From positions 1-23,218 of the IMG/VR virus record IMGVR_UViG_3300042542_000932: a stretch of DNA of 23,218 nucleotides. One strand, 5' to 3'. The notes under the pieces were generated by a model. That model did no database searches and was not told the DNA's origin. It was given only the letters and a program-made list of their open reading frames with translations. Both the position numbers and the translations under genes were made by a program. This document shows positions 1 through 6,617 of this stretch, piece after piece (the stretch's first letter is position 1; the number at the start of each line of letters is the position of its first letter). The stretch is from a virus.

Positions 1-1
1 A

Positions 2-205
2 GTTGTTGCTTCTACTGACGACAGAATTACTATTACAGTTAATTACGATGATGTGCTAAAAACGCTCGGAAAAATTGACCCAGGGACTTACGATCTCTAC
101 GCTGACAGAACCTCTGGCAGTGACACAGAAACCGTGTACATTGCCTCGGGAAACATTGACGTTGCGCTAGCGTCTTCAGTAGTTAGTGCTTATACTTTAG
201 GGTAG
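2..205 (+). CDS. C-terminal part of a structural (head/neck/tail) protein, 5' truncated
   Basis: An open frame runs from the window edge to a TAG at 203-205 and gives 67 residues with no start inside the window. The visible part looks like a beta-rich domain: a segment reading GTYDLYADRTSGSDTETVYI is followed by ASGNIDV, the pattern of strands and short turns seen at the end of Ig-like or baseplate-type phage structural domains. The next start codon lies only two bases after its stop, so it is probably in the same transcript as the neck genes that follow. I do not recognise the family; a head decoration, connector or tail protein would all fit. The reading frame is well supported, the function is not. 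Confidence 0.6.
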   Translation, partial: VVASTDDRITITVNYDDVLKTLGKIDPGTYDLYADRTSGSDTETVYIASGNIDVALASSVVSAYTLG

Positions 206-207
206 TT

Positions 208-711
208 ATGGGTATTGTAGATATAGACGATATTTCAGAAGATGTCACTAACATTGTTGACTTTATGGACAATGTTCTTGCCCGTTTAGAAGATGTTTTT
301 GAGTCGTATAACGTTCCGCTTCCGGCAAGACGGTACTGGACTGTTGGCCAGCCAGCAATTGACTGTGAACAGCTCGTCATTACGCTTATTCAAATCTATC
401 TCGGCCCTCCAGGAGATCAAGCCGCATCTCCGCAAAGATGCAATATGCCGAGAACGGCCGTGATGAGTGTAATGATTGCAAGAGAAATTCCAGTGGTTGG
501 TCAAAATGGTAGACCGCCGTCGGCAGAAAAGATCAACGATGCCGCAAAAATATCTGCAATTGATGCGTACACTATGATGCAGTCAATTAATGTCTTTGAC
601 GTTTGGGAGCCTGGTGGCTACGGCGTAGGCGTAATTGCAACTGCTGATATTCAAGAGCCGCAAGGTGGCTTTCAAGTTGTTAATCTACAGCTCACGATGG
701 CGATCCCATAA
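208..711 (+). CDS. Putative tail terminator or neck protein
   Basis: This 167-residue protein starts at an ATG two bases after the upstream stop and ends in a TAATG overlap with the next gene. It has an N-terminal helical stretch (LARLEDVFESYNV), then PARRYWTVGQPAIDCEQLVI around residues 40-60, a GPPGDQ turn, a lone Cys in PQRCNMPR, and an acidic and hydrophobic C-terminal half ending in strands (GGFQVVNLQLTMAIP). The layout, a helix then a small alpha/beta domain with a GGF-type strand near the end, is what tail terminator proteins of actinophages usually look like, and the place beside an HK97 gp10-like gene supports a role at the head-tail junction. The precise role (terminator, stopper or other neck protein) cannot be settled from sequence alone. 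Confidence 0.6.
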   Translation: MGIVDIDDISEDVTNIVDFMDNVLARLEDVFESYNVPLPARRYWTVGQPAIDCEQLVITLIQIYLGPPGDQAASPQRCNMPRTAVMSVMIAREIPVVGQNGRPPSAEKINDAAKISAIDAYTMMQSINVFDVWEPGGYGVGVIATADIQEPQGGFQVVNLQLTMAIP

Positions 712-1109
712 TGGCAAAAAACATAGAGATTAAGTTTAAGCCAAACGATAGCGGTCTATATTATACACTAAAAGCCCCCAATGGCACAGTTGGCAGACAC
801 CTAAAAACAAGAGCAGAACTTATTCGCAGTCTCGCAAGAGTGCGAGTAGGCAAAAGAACAGGCGCTCTTGCAATGTCGCTATACATTAATCAGACCGTGT
901 TTCTTAACGGGCAAATAATTGAAATTGGATCTAAGCTACCGTACGCGCTTTTTCATCACGAAGGCACTCGCCCTCACGTTATTCACGCGCGACAAGGAGG
1001 AACTCTTCGGTTTACTAGCAGCAGCCGAATTGTCTACTCAAGGGCAGTTATGCATCCTGGAACTAAGGCAAATAGGTACCTGGCTGACTCGCTTCCTTTG
1101 ATACTATAG
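711..1109 (+). CDS. HK97 gp10-like tail completion / neck protein
   Basis: This 132-residue basic protein shares its first base with the stop of the preceding gene (TAATG). The C-terminal half carries the hallmark run of the HK97 gp10-like family: PYALFHHEGTRPHVI around residues 77-91, then LRF, the strand RIVYSRAVMHPGTKANRYL around residues 106-124, and a short terminal helix. Proteins of this family sit at the joint between head and tail and complete the tail end. Its position just before the tail assembly chaperones agrees with that. The family assignment is fairly firm; whether it acts as terminator-adjacent joining protein or stopper is inference. The stop overlaps a ten-base palindrome, TACTATAGTA, at 1102-1111. 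Confidence 0.8.
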   Translation: MAKNIEIKFKPNDSGLYYTLKAPNGTVGRHLKTRAELIRSLARVRVGKRTGALAMSLYINQTVFLNGQIIEIGSKLPYALFHHEGTRPHVIHARQGGTLRFTSSSRIVYSRAVMHPGTKANRYLADSLPLIL

Positions 1110-1165
1110 TAATGACGCGCTATACGTCGACGTGACATCACGACTAATAGATATGGAGAAATTAG

Positions 1166-1522
1166 ATGGCAAGATTTAAAGACTTTGGATCAGGAGCTTC
1201 TAACGGCTCAGCACCTGCTGAACTTATTACGTTTAAGCTTCATGATGAAGAATTTACATGCAGGGCTGAAATCCCTGGCAAGACAGTTCTAAACCTTGTT
1301 GCAGGGTCGTCAAGCGACAACCCTGGCGAGGCCGTGGCTGTAATTACTGTTTTCTTTAAAACAGTACTTATCCCAGAAAGCTATGAGCGATTTAATGTTC
1401 TTGCTGAAGATCCTGATCGTTTAGTGTCTATGGAAACATTAAGCAGCATCATCGAGTGGTTGGTCGAGCAGTATACCGACCGCCCTACGGTGCGGCCAGA
1501 AGCTTTGCCGAGTGGGCAATAG
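1166..1522 (+). CDS. Tail assembly chaperone, short frame (G-like)
   Basis: This 118-residue protein starts at ATG 1166 behind GGAG at 1155-1158. It has the usual actinophage chaperone plan: a polar N-terminus, FKLHDEEFTC, a central helical part with ITVFFKTVLIPESYERFN, then LSSIIEWLVEQYTDRP near the C-terminus. Tail assembly chaperones bind the tape measure during tail assembly and are not in the finished virion. The gene sits directly before the tape measure, as expected. The last 106 bases (1417-1522) overlap an open frame in the -1 register that continues to 1905, so a fraction of ribosomes is predicted to shift and make a longer G-T protein. The short product ends soon after the shared region with RPEALPSGQ. 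Confidence 0.85.
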   Translation: MARFKDFGSGASNGSAPAELITFKLHDEEFTCRAEIPGKTVLNLVAGSSSDNPGEAVAVITVFFKTVLIPESYERFNVLAEDPDRLVSMETLSSIIEWLVEQYTDRPTVRPEALPSGQ

Positions 1523-1905
1523 ACCTCTGGCCGTATGTTAATGGCAAAGCTGTAGCATCTGGGCTCGATCTTACGAGTCTAAATGCAGCAGATCTTATAG
1601 ACGTTTTTCATTACTATTTTGAAGAAGATGCAAATTTTGCTTCTGGAGAACAAATGGAAGCTCGAGATAAAATGCGTAGCACTATTTATAGAGAGCTGTA
1701 CCTACGCTCGTATAAGTATGGCTCGTCGTCTTCTACAACTACTGATTTCAGCGCGTTAGATGACCCACTAAACGACGATATACCTACCCCTGTAGACCCA
1801 ATGGTTAAATCATTCTCTGCTGTAAAACCATTCGTGCCAGCTACTGAAATAAATGAAGGGTCTTCTAAGCCGTTTGGGCGGCTACTTGATGCTCCACTAG
1901 GCTAG
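1456..1905 (+). CDS. Tail assembly chaperone, frameshifted extension (T-like)
   Basis: The frame is open from 1417 (after a TGA at 1414-1416) to a TAG at 1903-1905. A GTG at 1456 would permit separate initiation, but it has no clear ribosome binding site and lies inside the upstream gene, so I read this as the C-terminal extension made by a -1 shift. From RSFAEWAIDLWPYVNGKAVASG it has an aromatic helical segment, then FHYYFEEDANFASGEQMEARDKMRSTIYRELYL, and a low-complexity Ser/Asp/Pro tail. The length and place, between short chaperone and tape measure, match the T domain of G/GT systems in long-tailed phages. The extension would recruit major tail protein to the tape measure-chaperone complex. 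Confidence 0.75.
   Translation: MVGRAVYRPPYGAARSFAEWAIDLWPYVNGKAVASGLDLTSLNAADLIDVFHYYFEEDANFASGEQMEARDKMRSTIYRELYLRSYKYGSSSSTTTDFSALDDPLNDDIPTPVDPMVKSFSAVKPFVPATEINEGSSKPFGRLLDAPLG
1483..1488 (+). other. Candidate -1 ribosomal frameshift site
   Basis: The two chaperone frames overlap from 1417 to 1522, and moving from the first to the second needs a -1 shift. No classical X XXY YYZ heptamer in the right phase is visible. The best single-codon candidate is the zero-frame Pro codon CCT at 1484-1486, preceded by C, so the same tRNA could re-pair on CCC at 1483-1485 and go on with TAC. The joined protein would read TDRPYGAARSFAEW. This placement is inference. Confidence 0.35.
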
Positions 1906-1917
1906 TTATAGACAGGA

Positions 1918-1923
1918 TAAAAT
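1918..1923 (+). promoter_or_regulatory. Possible -10 box before the tape measure gene
   Basis: TAAAAT lies 39 bases before the tape measure start, inside GGATAAAATAG, just after the chaperone stop. Similar AT-rich boxes occur in most other gaps of this window. No convincing -35 box is present, so this is weak. Confidence 0.25.
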
Positions 1924-1940
1924 AGTATATGACGCAGCAG

Positions 1941-1950
1941 AAGGAGGTGA
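1941..1950 (+). promoter_or_regulatory. Very strong ribosome binding site of the tape measure gene
   Basis: AAGGAGGTGA is a near-complete match to the anti-Shine-Dalgarno sequence and is followed by a six-base spacer to ATG 1957. It is the strongest such site in the window and fixes the start of the tape measure gene. Confidence 0.85.
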
Positions 1951-1956
1951 AGAGAC

Positions 1957-4900
1957 ATGGCTTTAGTTGGCACAGCAAGCATAAGAATTAGAGCGATTAC
2001 CACTGACTTTGAAGCTGAGCTAAAGCGTGCAGTTAGTAAAATTCAGTCACTGCAAGGCAGAGGCGACATCGGCGATCTTTTTAAGAATAGCAGGAAATCT
2101 TTTGCGCAAATAGGCAGAGAGGCTGATGCAGTTTACGACTCTATCAATGGGCTAGTCACTAAAAGTTACTATTTACAGTCTGCTATTTCTGCGTTAGTGC
2201 CTGTTCTTGCTTCGGCTGGCGCAGGTCTATTTGCACTTGGCTCTCAAGCGGCGTCAGCAGGACCGGCTCTTGTAGTATTGCCATCTATGCTCACGGCTAT
2301 AATGCAAGCAGCCATTACAGCAAAGCTCGCGCTTGGTGGCGTGTTTAAAGCTGTCGGCGAGCTCGGAAGAGCGAAGACTTCCGCTATAGATCAAGTGCCT
2401 GCAAAACTTGAAGCATTTCGCTCCGCGCAGGAACGACTAAGACGTTCAACAAAAGCTCTTGAAAAAGCGTATCGCGACGCAAATGAACGAATTGAACAAC
2501 TTACGTTTAGTATTGAAGACGCAGCAATTGCCGAAACAAGAGCTGCGATGGCTCTTAATGATGCAAGGGCTACGCTTGCTCGAGTTCAAGACTTGCCACC
2601 AAACTCAAGGGCACGTAAAGAAGCAGAACTTGCATTTAAAGAAGCGGATCTCAACTATAGAAGAGCCGTAGACACAAGCAAAGATCTTGCAGATGAGCAA
2701 AACCGTGTAACTAAAGACGGAACGCTAAATAGCGACGAACAAATAGCGCAATCCGAAGAGGTAGTTAATGCTATCTACGAGAACGAGCAGGCTACTAAAG
2801 CTGTTGCAAAAGCACAACTTGAACTAAATAAGGCGCGAAAAGGTAGCGGCGCACTTGATGAATTTAATAAACTGTCAAAAGCAGGGCAAGAATTTGCAAA
2901 ATTTCTTGCAAATCTTAAGCCAAAGATTCAAGAGCTCAAAGACGCAGCAGGCGAGAAGCTTTTTGCACCATTACAAACTGCAATACAAACTCTTGTTGAT
3001 AAATTTTTTCCAGTACTAATACCTCTTCTTAAAGACACAGGCGGCGCTTTTGGCAACGCAGCAATTGACTTTGCAAAAGCTGTAACAAGTACTGATAATT
3101 TAAAGAACTTTGAGATTGTCGGTAGAACAAATATTGACACGATAGGAAAACTTGGAAAAGTACTTGGCAATCTCTATGGCGTATTTGTGGCTGTTCTTGC
3201 AGCGGCAGATCCTTTAATCCGTAGATTTACAGACTGGGTTGTTGCATTAACTGACGGGTGGAGAAACGCCGACATTCTTAAGAATGAAGGCGGCAAACTG
3301 ACAGATATGTTCAATAAAGCCGGCGATGCTGCCGCGCAATTAGGCGACATTATTGGGAACTTAATTGGCGGTTTGATTAACATGGGCAAGGCCGCGTCTG
3401 GCCCTGGCAGCGGCGGACAACTAATCTTCGACGCGTTAGAAAGAAACACACAAAAATTTAAGGACTGGTCAAAGGCTGTTCTTGAAGACGGGTCATTAAA
3501 AGAATACTTTAGAGGAGCGTCTGAAAATTTCTTAAAAACAGCCGGAATATTTGGCAAAATATTTAAGATTATTGCTAAGTCTGCTACGCAAGCAGGTACA
3601 GGAGAGTTCTTAGATAGCATTTCTCGCGCTGTTGACACACTTGCTGTCGGTTTTGATCATCTTGTCGGAGCAGCTCCCGCATTCGGCAAGTTTATTGAAG
3701 GAATGGCAAGATTTATAGTTGCTTTTATGGAGTCTGGTAGTATTATCACATTCTTTGAAGTCCTAACTACAGCAGTAAACTTTGCAGCAAGCATCTTTGA
3801 AAACGAGTTTGTGAAAAAAATATTTAACGTACTTGCTGTTTTACACGGTTTTAAGCTTGCGATTATGGTCTTAAAAGGCGTTTTTATAGCATTTGGGTAC
3901 TATATAATTGGAATGGCTCAGGCGGTGTGGGCGCCGCTTAGCGCCGTGTTCACATTTCTAACAGGCACAATGGGCATGGCGGCGGGCGCAGCAATTGGGC
4001 TTATGGCAGGCGTTGCTGCTCTTGTCTACGTGCTTGTTCGTGCATATATGGAAAGTGAGAAGTTTAGAAACGCTCTTGCTGATCTTGGAAAAGCGATTTG
4101 GGGCGCGCTTGTTGACGCAGTGAAAGAGGTTCGCGAGGCGTTTAGTAGCATTTTTAGTAGTGGCTCTGGCCAATCAATTACAAACGGTTTTAAAGCTTTT
4201 GGAGACTTTCTTGCTGCGTTTATCATACCGCTTTTAAAGGTGCTTATCCCAGCTGCTATTAGTGTTCTAAAAAACGGCATTATCGGATTGATGAAAATAA
4301 TTGGCGGTGTTATAAAAGTTGTCATGGGTCTTTTTAGTATTATTATGGGAGTTGTTCGCCTTTTTACTGGAGACTTTTCAGGCGCATGGGAAGGCCTGTC
4401 TAGCGGTGTAGCTAACATTGTTGGCGGACTAGTTCTAGTAATTAGAGGTATATTCCAAGGACTTATTGCTTTTTTAATTGGTCTTTTTCCGCCGCTGCTT
4501 ATCCCGTTCGCGCTCGTGCGTCTTGCAATAGCCGCAATTGGCACAGTTCTTAGTTTTGTTTGGAATAACGTCATTAGACCAATTTTTGAAGCGTTTGGTA
4601 TTGTGTTCCGTCTCGTGTGGGACAGTATCTTATTTTATTTCAATACCATATGGACCATCATTACTACCGCAATTACATTTGCATGGAATAACGTCATTAG
4701 ACCAGTGTTTGACGCAATTGGCCGCGTGTTCGGGACCATATGGTCTGGGATTCAAACAGCGTTTAGTCGAGCATGGGACTTTATTACTGGTGCTGTCAGA
4801 GGTGCTGTGTCTATCTTTGGCGGAGTGCGCGACACAATTGTTGGCGCATTTAGAAACGCTATCAACTTTATTATCCGCGGCTGGAACAACCTAGACTTTA

Positions 4901-5232
4901 CTATTCCAAAAGTAAAAGTTGCCGGCATTTCATTTGGCGGATTCACTATTGGACTTCCAGACATTCCAGAACTTGCCGAAGGTGGTATTATCAACCCAAC
5001 GCCGGGCGGAACTCTTGCCCGTATTGGCGAGGCTGGAAAAGCAGAGCGTGTCGAGCCTCTTGACCCTGATGGACTTTCTAAGAGAGATAAAGCCATAATT
5101 GCTATGCTGTCTGGCAGCACAGGCGGCGGTATCACTCTCAATGTCTACCCGTCGCCTGGCATGAACGAGGTAGAACTAGCAGCACTCGTCAACAGACAAC
5201 TTGCTTTTCAGCTTAGAAGAGGGGCAGCATAG
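1957..5232 (+). CDS. Tape measure protein
   Basis: This is the longest gene in the window, 1091 residues, directly after the chaperones. Residues about 68-130 are hydrophobic and Ala/Gly-rich. Residues about 147-295 are a long charged coiled coil (LRRSTKALEKAYRDANERIE and following). Residues about 620-695 and 745-865 hold several hydrophobic helices. Residues 869-960 contain two copies of a WNNVIRP unit typical of tape measure C-terminal halves, and the protein ends with a Gly-rich EGGIINPTPGGTLARIGEAG segment and a short amphipathic helix. Tape measure proteins set tail length and can be ejected to form a channel through the membrane. At the usual rule of about 1.5 angstrom per residue, a tail of roughly 160 nm is expected. 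No lysozyme or peptidase domain is seen. Confidence 0.95.
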   Translation: MALVGTASIRIRAITTDFEAELKRAVSKIQSLQGRGDIGDLFKNSRKSFAQIGREADAVYDSINGLVTKSYYLQSAISALVPVLASAGAGLFALGSQAASAGPALVVLPSMLTAIMQAAITAKLALGGVFKAVGELGRAKTSAIDQVPAKLEAFRSAQERLRRSTKALEKAYRDANERIEQLTFSIEDAAIAETRAAMALNDARATLARVQDLPPNSRARKEAELAFKEADLNYRRAVDTSKDLADEQNRVTKDGTLNSDEQIAQSEEVVNAIYENEQATKAVAKAQLELNKARKGSGALDEFNKLSKAGQEFAKFLANLKPKIQELKDAAGEKLFAPLQTAIQTLVDKFFPVLIPLLKDTGGAFGNAAIDFAKAVTSTDNLKNFEIVGRTNIDTIGKLGKVLGNLYGVFVAVLAAADPLIRRFTDWVVALTDGWRNADILKNEGGKLTDMFNKAGDAAAQLGDIIGNLIGGLINMGKAASGPGSGGQLIFDALERNTQKFKDWSKAVLEDGSLKEYFRGASENFLKTAGIFGKIFKIIAKSATQAGTGEFLDSISRAVDTLAVGFDHLVGAAPAFGKFIEGMARFIVAFMESGSIITFFEVLTTAVNFAASIFENEFVKKIFNVLAVLHGFKLAIMVLKGVFIAFGYYIIGMAQAVWAPLSAVFTFLTGTMGMAAGAAIGLMAGVAALVYVLVRAYMESEKFRNALADLGKAIWGALVDAVKEVREAFSSIFSSGSGQSITNGFKAFGDFLAAFIIPLLKVLIPAAISVLKNGIIGLMKIIGGVIKVVMGLFSIIMGVVRLFTGDFSGAWEGLSSGVANIVGGLVLVIRGIFQGLIAFLIGLFPPLLIPFALVRLAIAAIGTVLSFVWNNVIRPIFEAFGIVFRLVWDSILFYFNTIWTIITTAITFAWNNVIRPVFDAIGRVFGTIWSGIQTAFSRAWDFITGAVRGAVSIFGGVRDTIVGAFRNAINFIIRGWNNLDFTIPKVKVAGISFGGFTIGLPDIPELAEGGIINPTPGGTLARIGEAGKAERVEPLDPDGLSKRDKAIIAMLSGSTGGGITLNVYPSPGMNEVELAALVNRQLAFQLRRGAA
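4561..4704 (+). repeat. Internal repeat in the tape measure gene (123-base period)
   Basis: The 21 bases starting TGGAATAACGTCATTAGACC occur at 4561 and again at 4684, an exact 41-codon offset. The protein units read WNNVIRPIFEAFGIVF and WNNVIRPVFDAIGRVF. They look like an in-frame duplication of one helical turn unit. Confidence 0.85.
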
Positions 5233-5234
5233 GT

Positions 5235-5240
5235 TATGAT
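5235..5240 (+). promoter_or_regulatory. Possible -10 box before the fibre gene
   Basis: TATGAT lies three bases after the tape measure stop and 39 bases before the GTG start at 5274. A matching -35 at 16-18 bases upstream is not evident. It is listed because the same arrangement recurs in other gaps. Confidence 0.3.
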
Positions 5241-5273
5241 TACTAATGAACATTTGAAACGGAGAACCCTACG

Positions 5274-6617
5274 GTGACACTACTAATTGACGGCGTAACG
5301 CCATTACCAGAAAACGGCGACACAGGTTGGGGCACAGTACTTAATGCTGCAATCAACGCCATTGACAACAGATTTGTCTGGGCGAGCGGTCAGGCTGTTG
5401 CGAGCAAGGCAGCAGCAAGCGGCATTACAGGCACGACGCTAGCATCTAATGTAGTATCGTCTAGTCTTACTTCAGTAGGAACACTGACGTCTCTTGCAGT
5501 ATCTGGAGCTATCACAATAGGCGGTGACTTAACTGTAAACGGCACTACCACTACTATTAACACTGCTACTCTAAGCGTGTCTGATAATATCGTTATTCTT
5601 AATAGCGACGTGGCTGGCTCGCCAACTGAGAATGCAGGCATAGAAGTAGAACGCGGTACTTCAACAAACGTCTCAGTGCGCTGGAACGAGACAACAGATC
5701 TTTGGGAGTTCACAACAGACGGAAGCACTTATAATGCGTTTAACGCGGCTGCATCTATCACGGGCGCGACACTTGCTGCTAACGTACTGTCATCAAGTCT
5801 GACAAGCGTTGGGACAATTAGCAGTGGAACATGGCAAGGTTCAGTTGTTGCTGGTCAATACGGCGGCACAGGTGTTGCAAACACTGGCAAGACAATTACT
5901 CTTGGCGGCAACTTAACAACGTCTGGCGCATACGCTGTAACATTTACTGTAGGCGCTACAACATCTTTGACACTGCCAGCATCTGGCACAGTTGCAACTC
6001 TTGCTGGGTCAGAGTCACTGACAAACAAGAAACTTGGCAGTCTAACAAGCAATGGCATTGTAACAACGTCTGCGGGCGATGGTACTCTTGGTATAACGTC
6101 TACAACTGGGTCTGGAAACGTTGTTCTCGCTACGTCGCCTCAAGTAACGACTTCACTAACTACTGACAGCTCAACTTTTTCTCTTGTTAACTCGACAGCG
6201 ACAACAGTAAACTTTGCTGGCGCAGCAACAGCGCTGAGCATTGGCGCAGCGACCGGCACAACAACAATAAACAACGGTCTTACTGTTGCTGGAACAACTG
6301 TGCTTGGGCCTTCGTCAATTGCTCAGCAGTCAAGCGACTACACGCTAGTGTTAGCAGATCAAGGCACCTTAATAGAAATGACTAACTCTTCAGATGCAAC
6401 GGTAACTATCCCGCCGAACACTACAGCATTCCCAATCGGCGCGCAGATTACTGTTATTAGAAACGGATCTGGTAAAGTTTTATTTGCTGCTGGCGCTGGA
6501 GTAGCTATCTACTCTGACTCGTCAAAACTATATCTTTCTACGCAGTACTCTGCTGGCACTCTTATTAAGCGTGCTACAAACACCTGGTACTTGATTGGTA
6601 ACCTTTCAGCGTCATGA
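5274..6617 (+). CDS. Tail fibre / tail-tip structural protein
   Basis: This 447-residue protein starts at GTG 5274 behind GGAG at 5261-5264. The N-terminus (LPENGDTGWGTVLNAAINAI, residues 11-30) is a segment common at the start of phage fibre proteins, where it attaches the fibre. The rest is rich in Ser, Thr, Gly and Ala with many short strands. A 20-residue unit occurs twice, ITGTTLASNVVSSSLTSVGT at 51-70 and ITGATLAANVLSSSLTSVGT at 162-181. Between them lies a domain with VSDNIVILNSDVAGSPTEN and RWNETTDLWEFTTDGSTYN. A GGTGVANTG linker follows at about 197. The C-terminal domain (QSSDYTLVLADQGTLIEM onward) looks like a compact beta fold. Composition and place suggest a trimeric fibre involved in adsorption. 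The receptor is unknown. Confidence 0.75.
   Translation: MTLLIDGVTPLPENGDTGWGTVLNAAINAIDNRFVWASGQAVASKAAASGITGTTLASNVVSSSLTSVGTLTSLAVSGAITIGGDLTVNGTTTTINTATLSVSDNIVILNSDVAGSPTENAGIEVERGTSTNVSVRWNETTDLWEFTTDGSTYNAFNAAASITGATLAANVLSSSLTSVGTISSGTWQGSVVAGQYGGTGVANTGKTITLGGNLTTSGAYAVTFTVGATTSLTLPASGTVATLAGSESLTNKKLGSLTSNGIVTTSAGDGTLGITSTTGSGNVVLATSPQVTTSLTTDSSTFSLVNSTATTVNFAGAATALSIGAATGTTTINNGLTVAGTTVLGPSSIAQQSSDYTLVLADQGTLIEMTNSSDATVTIPPNTTAFPIGAQITVIRNGSGKVLFAAGAGVAIYSDSSKLYLSTQYSAGTLIKRATNTWYLIGNLSAS

Noticed and set aside
1456-1458. GTG as an independent start for the second chaperone frame
   Set aside because: No ribosome binding site at a proper distance, and the gene pair has the classic overlapping layout of a frameshifted chaperone; kept only as an alternative.
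3174-3638. Open frame of 154 codons on the - strand inside the tape measure gene
   Set aside because: It is antisense to a well-supported gene, has no ribosome binding site and its composition is that of a reverse-complement shadow.
4026-4574. Open frame of 182 codons on the - strand
   Set aside because: Rich in Ile, Pro and Thr because it mirrors the hydrophobic tape measure segment; no domain or start signal seen.
5831-6166. Second + strand frame inside the fibre gene
   Set aside because: High Trp, Cys and Asn content from reading Gly/Thr-rich fibre codons out of phase; no start signal.
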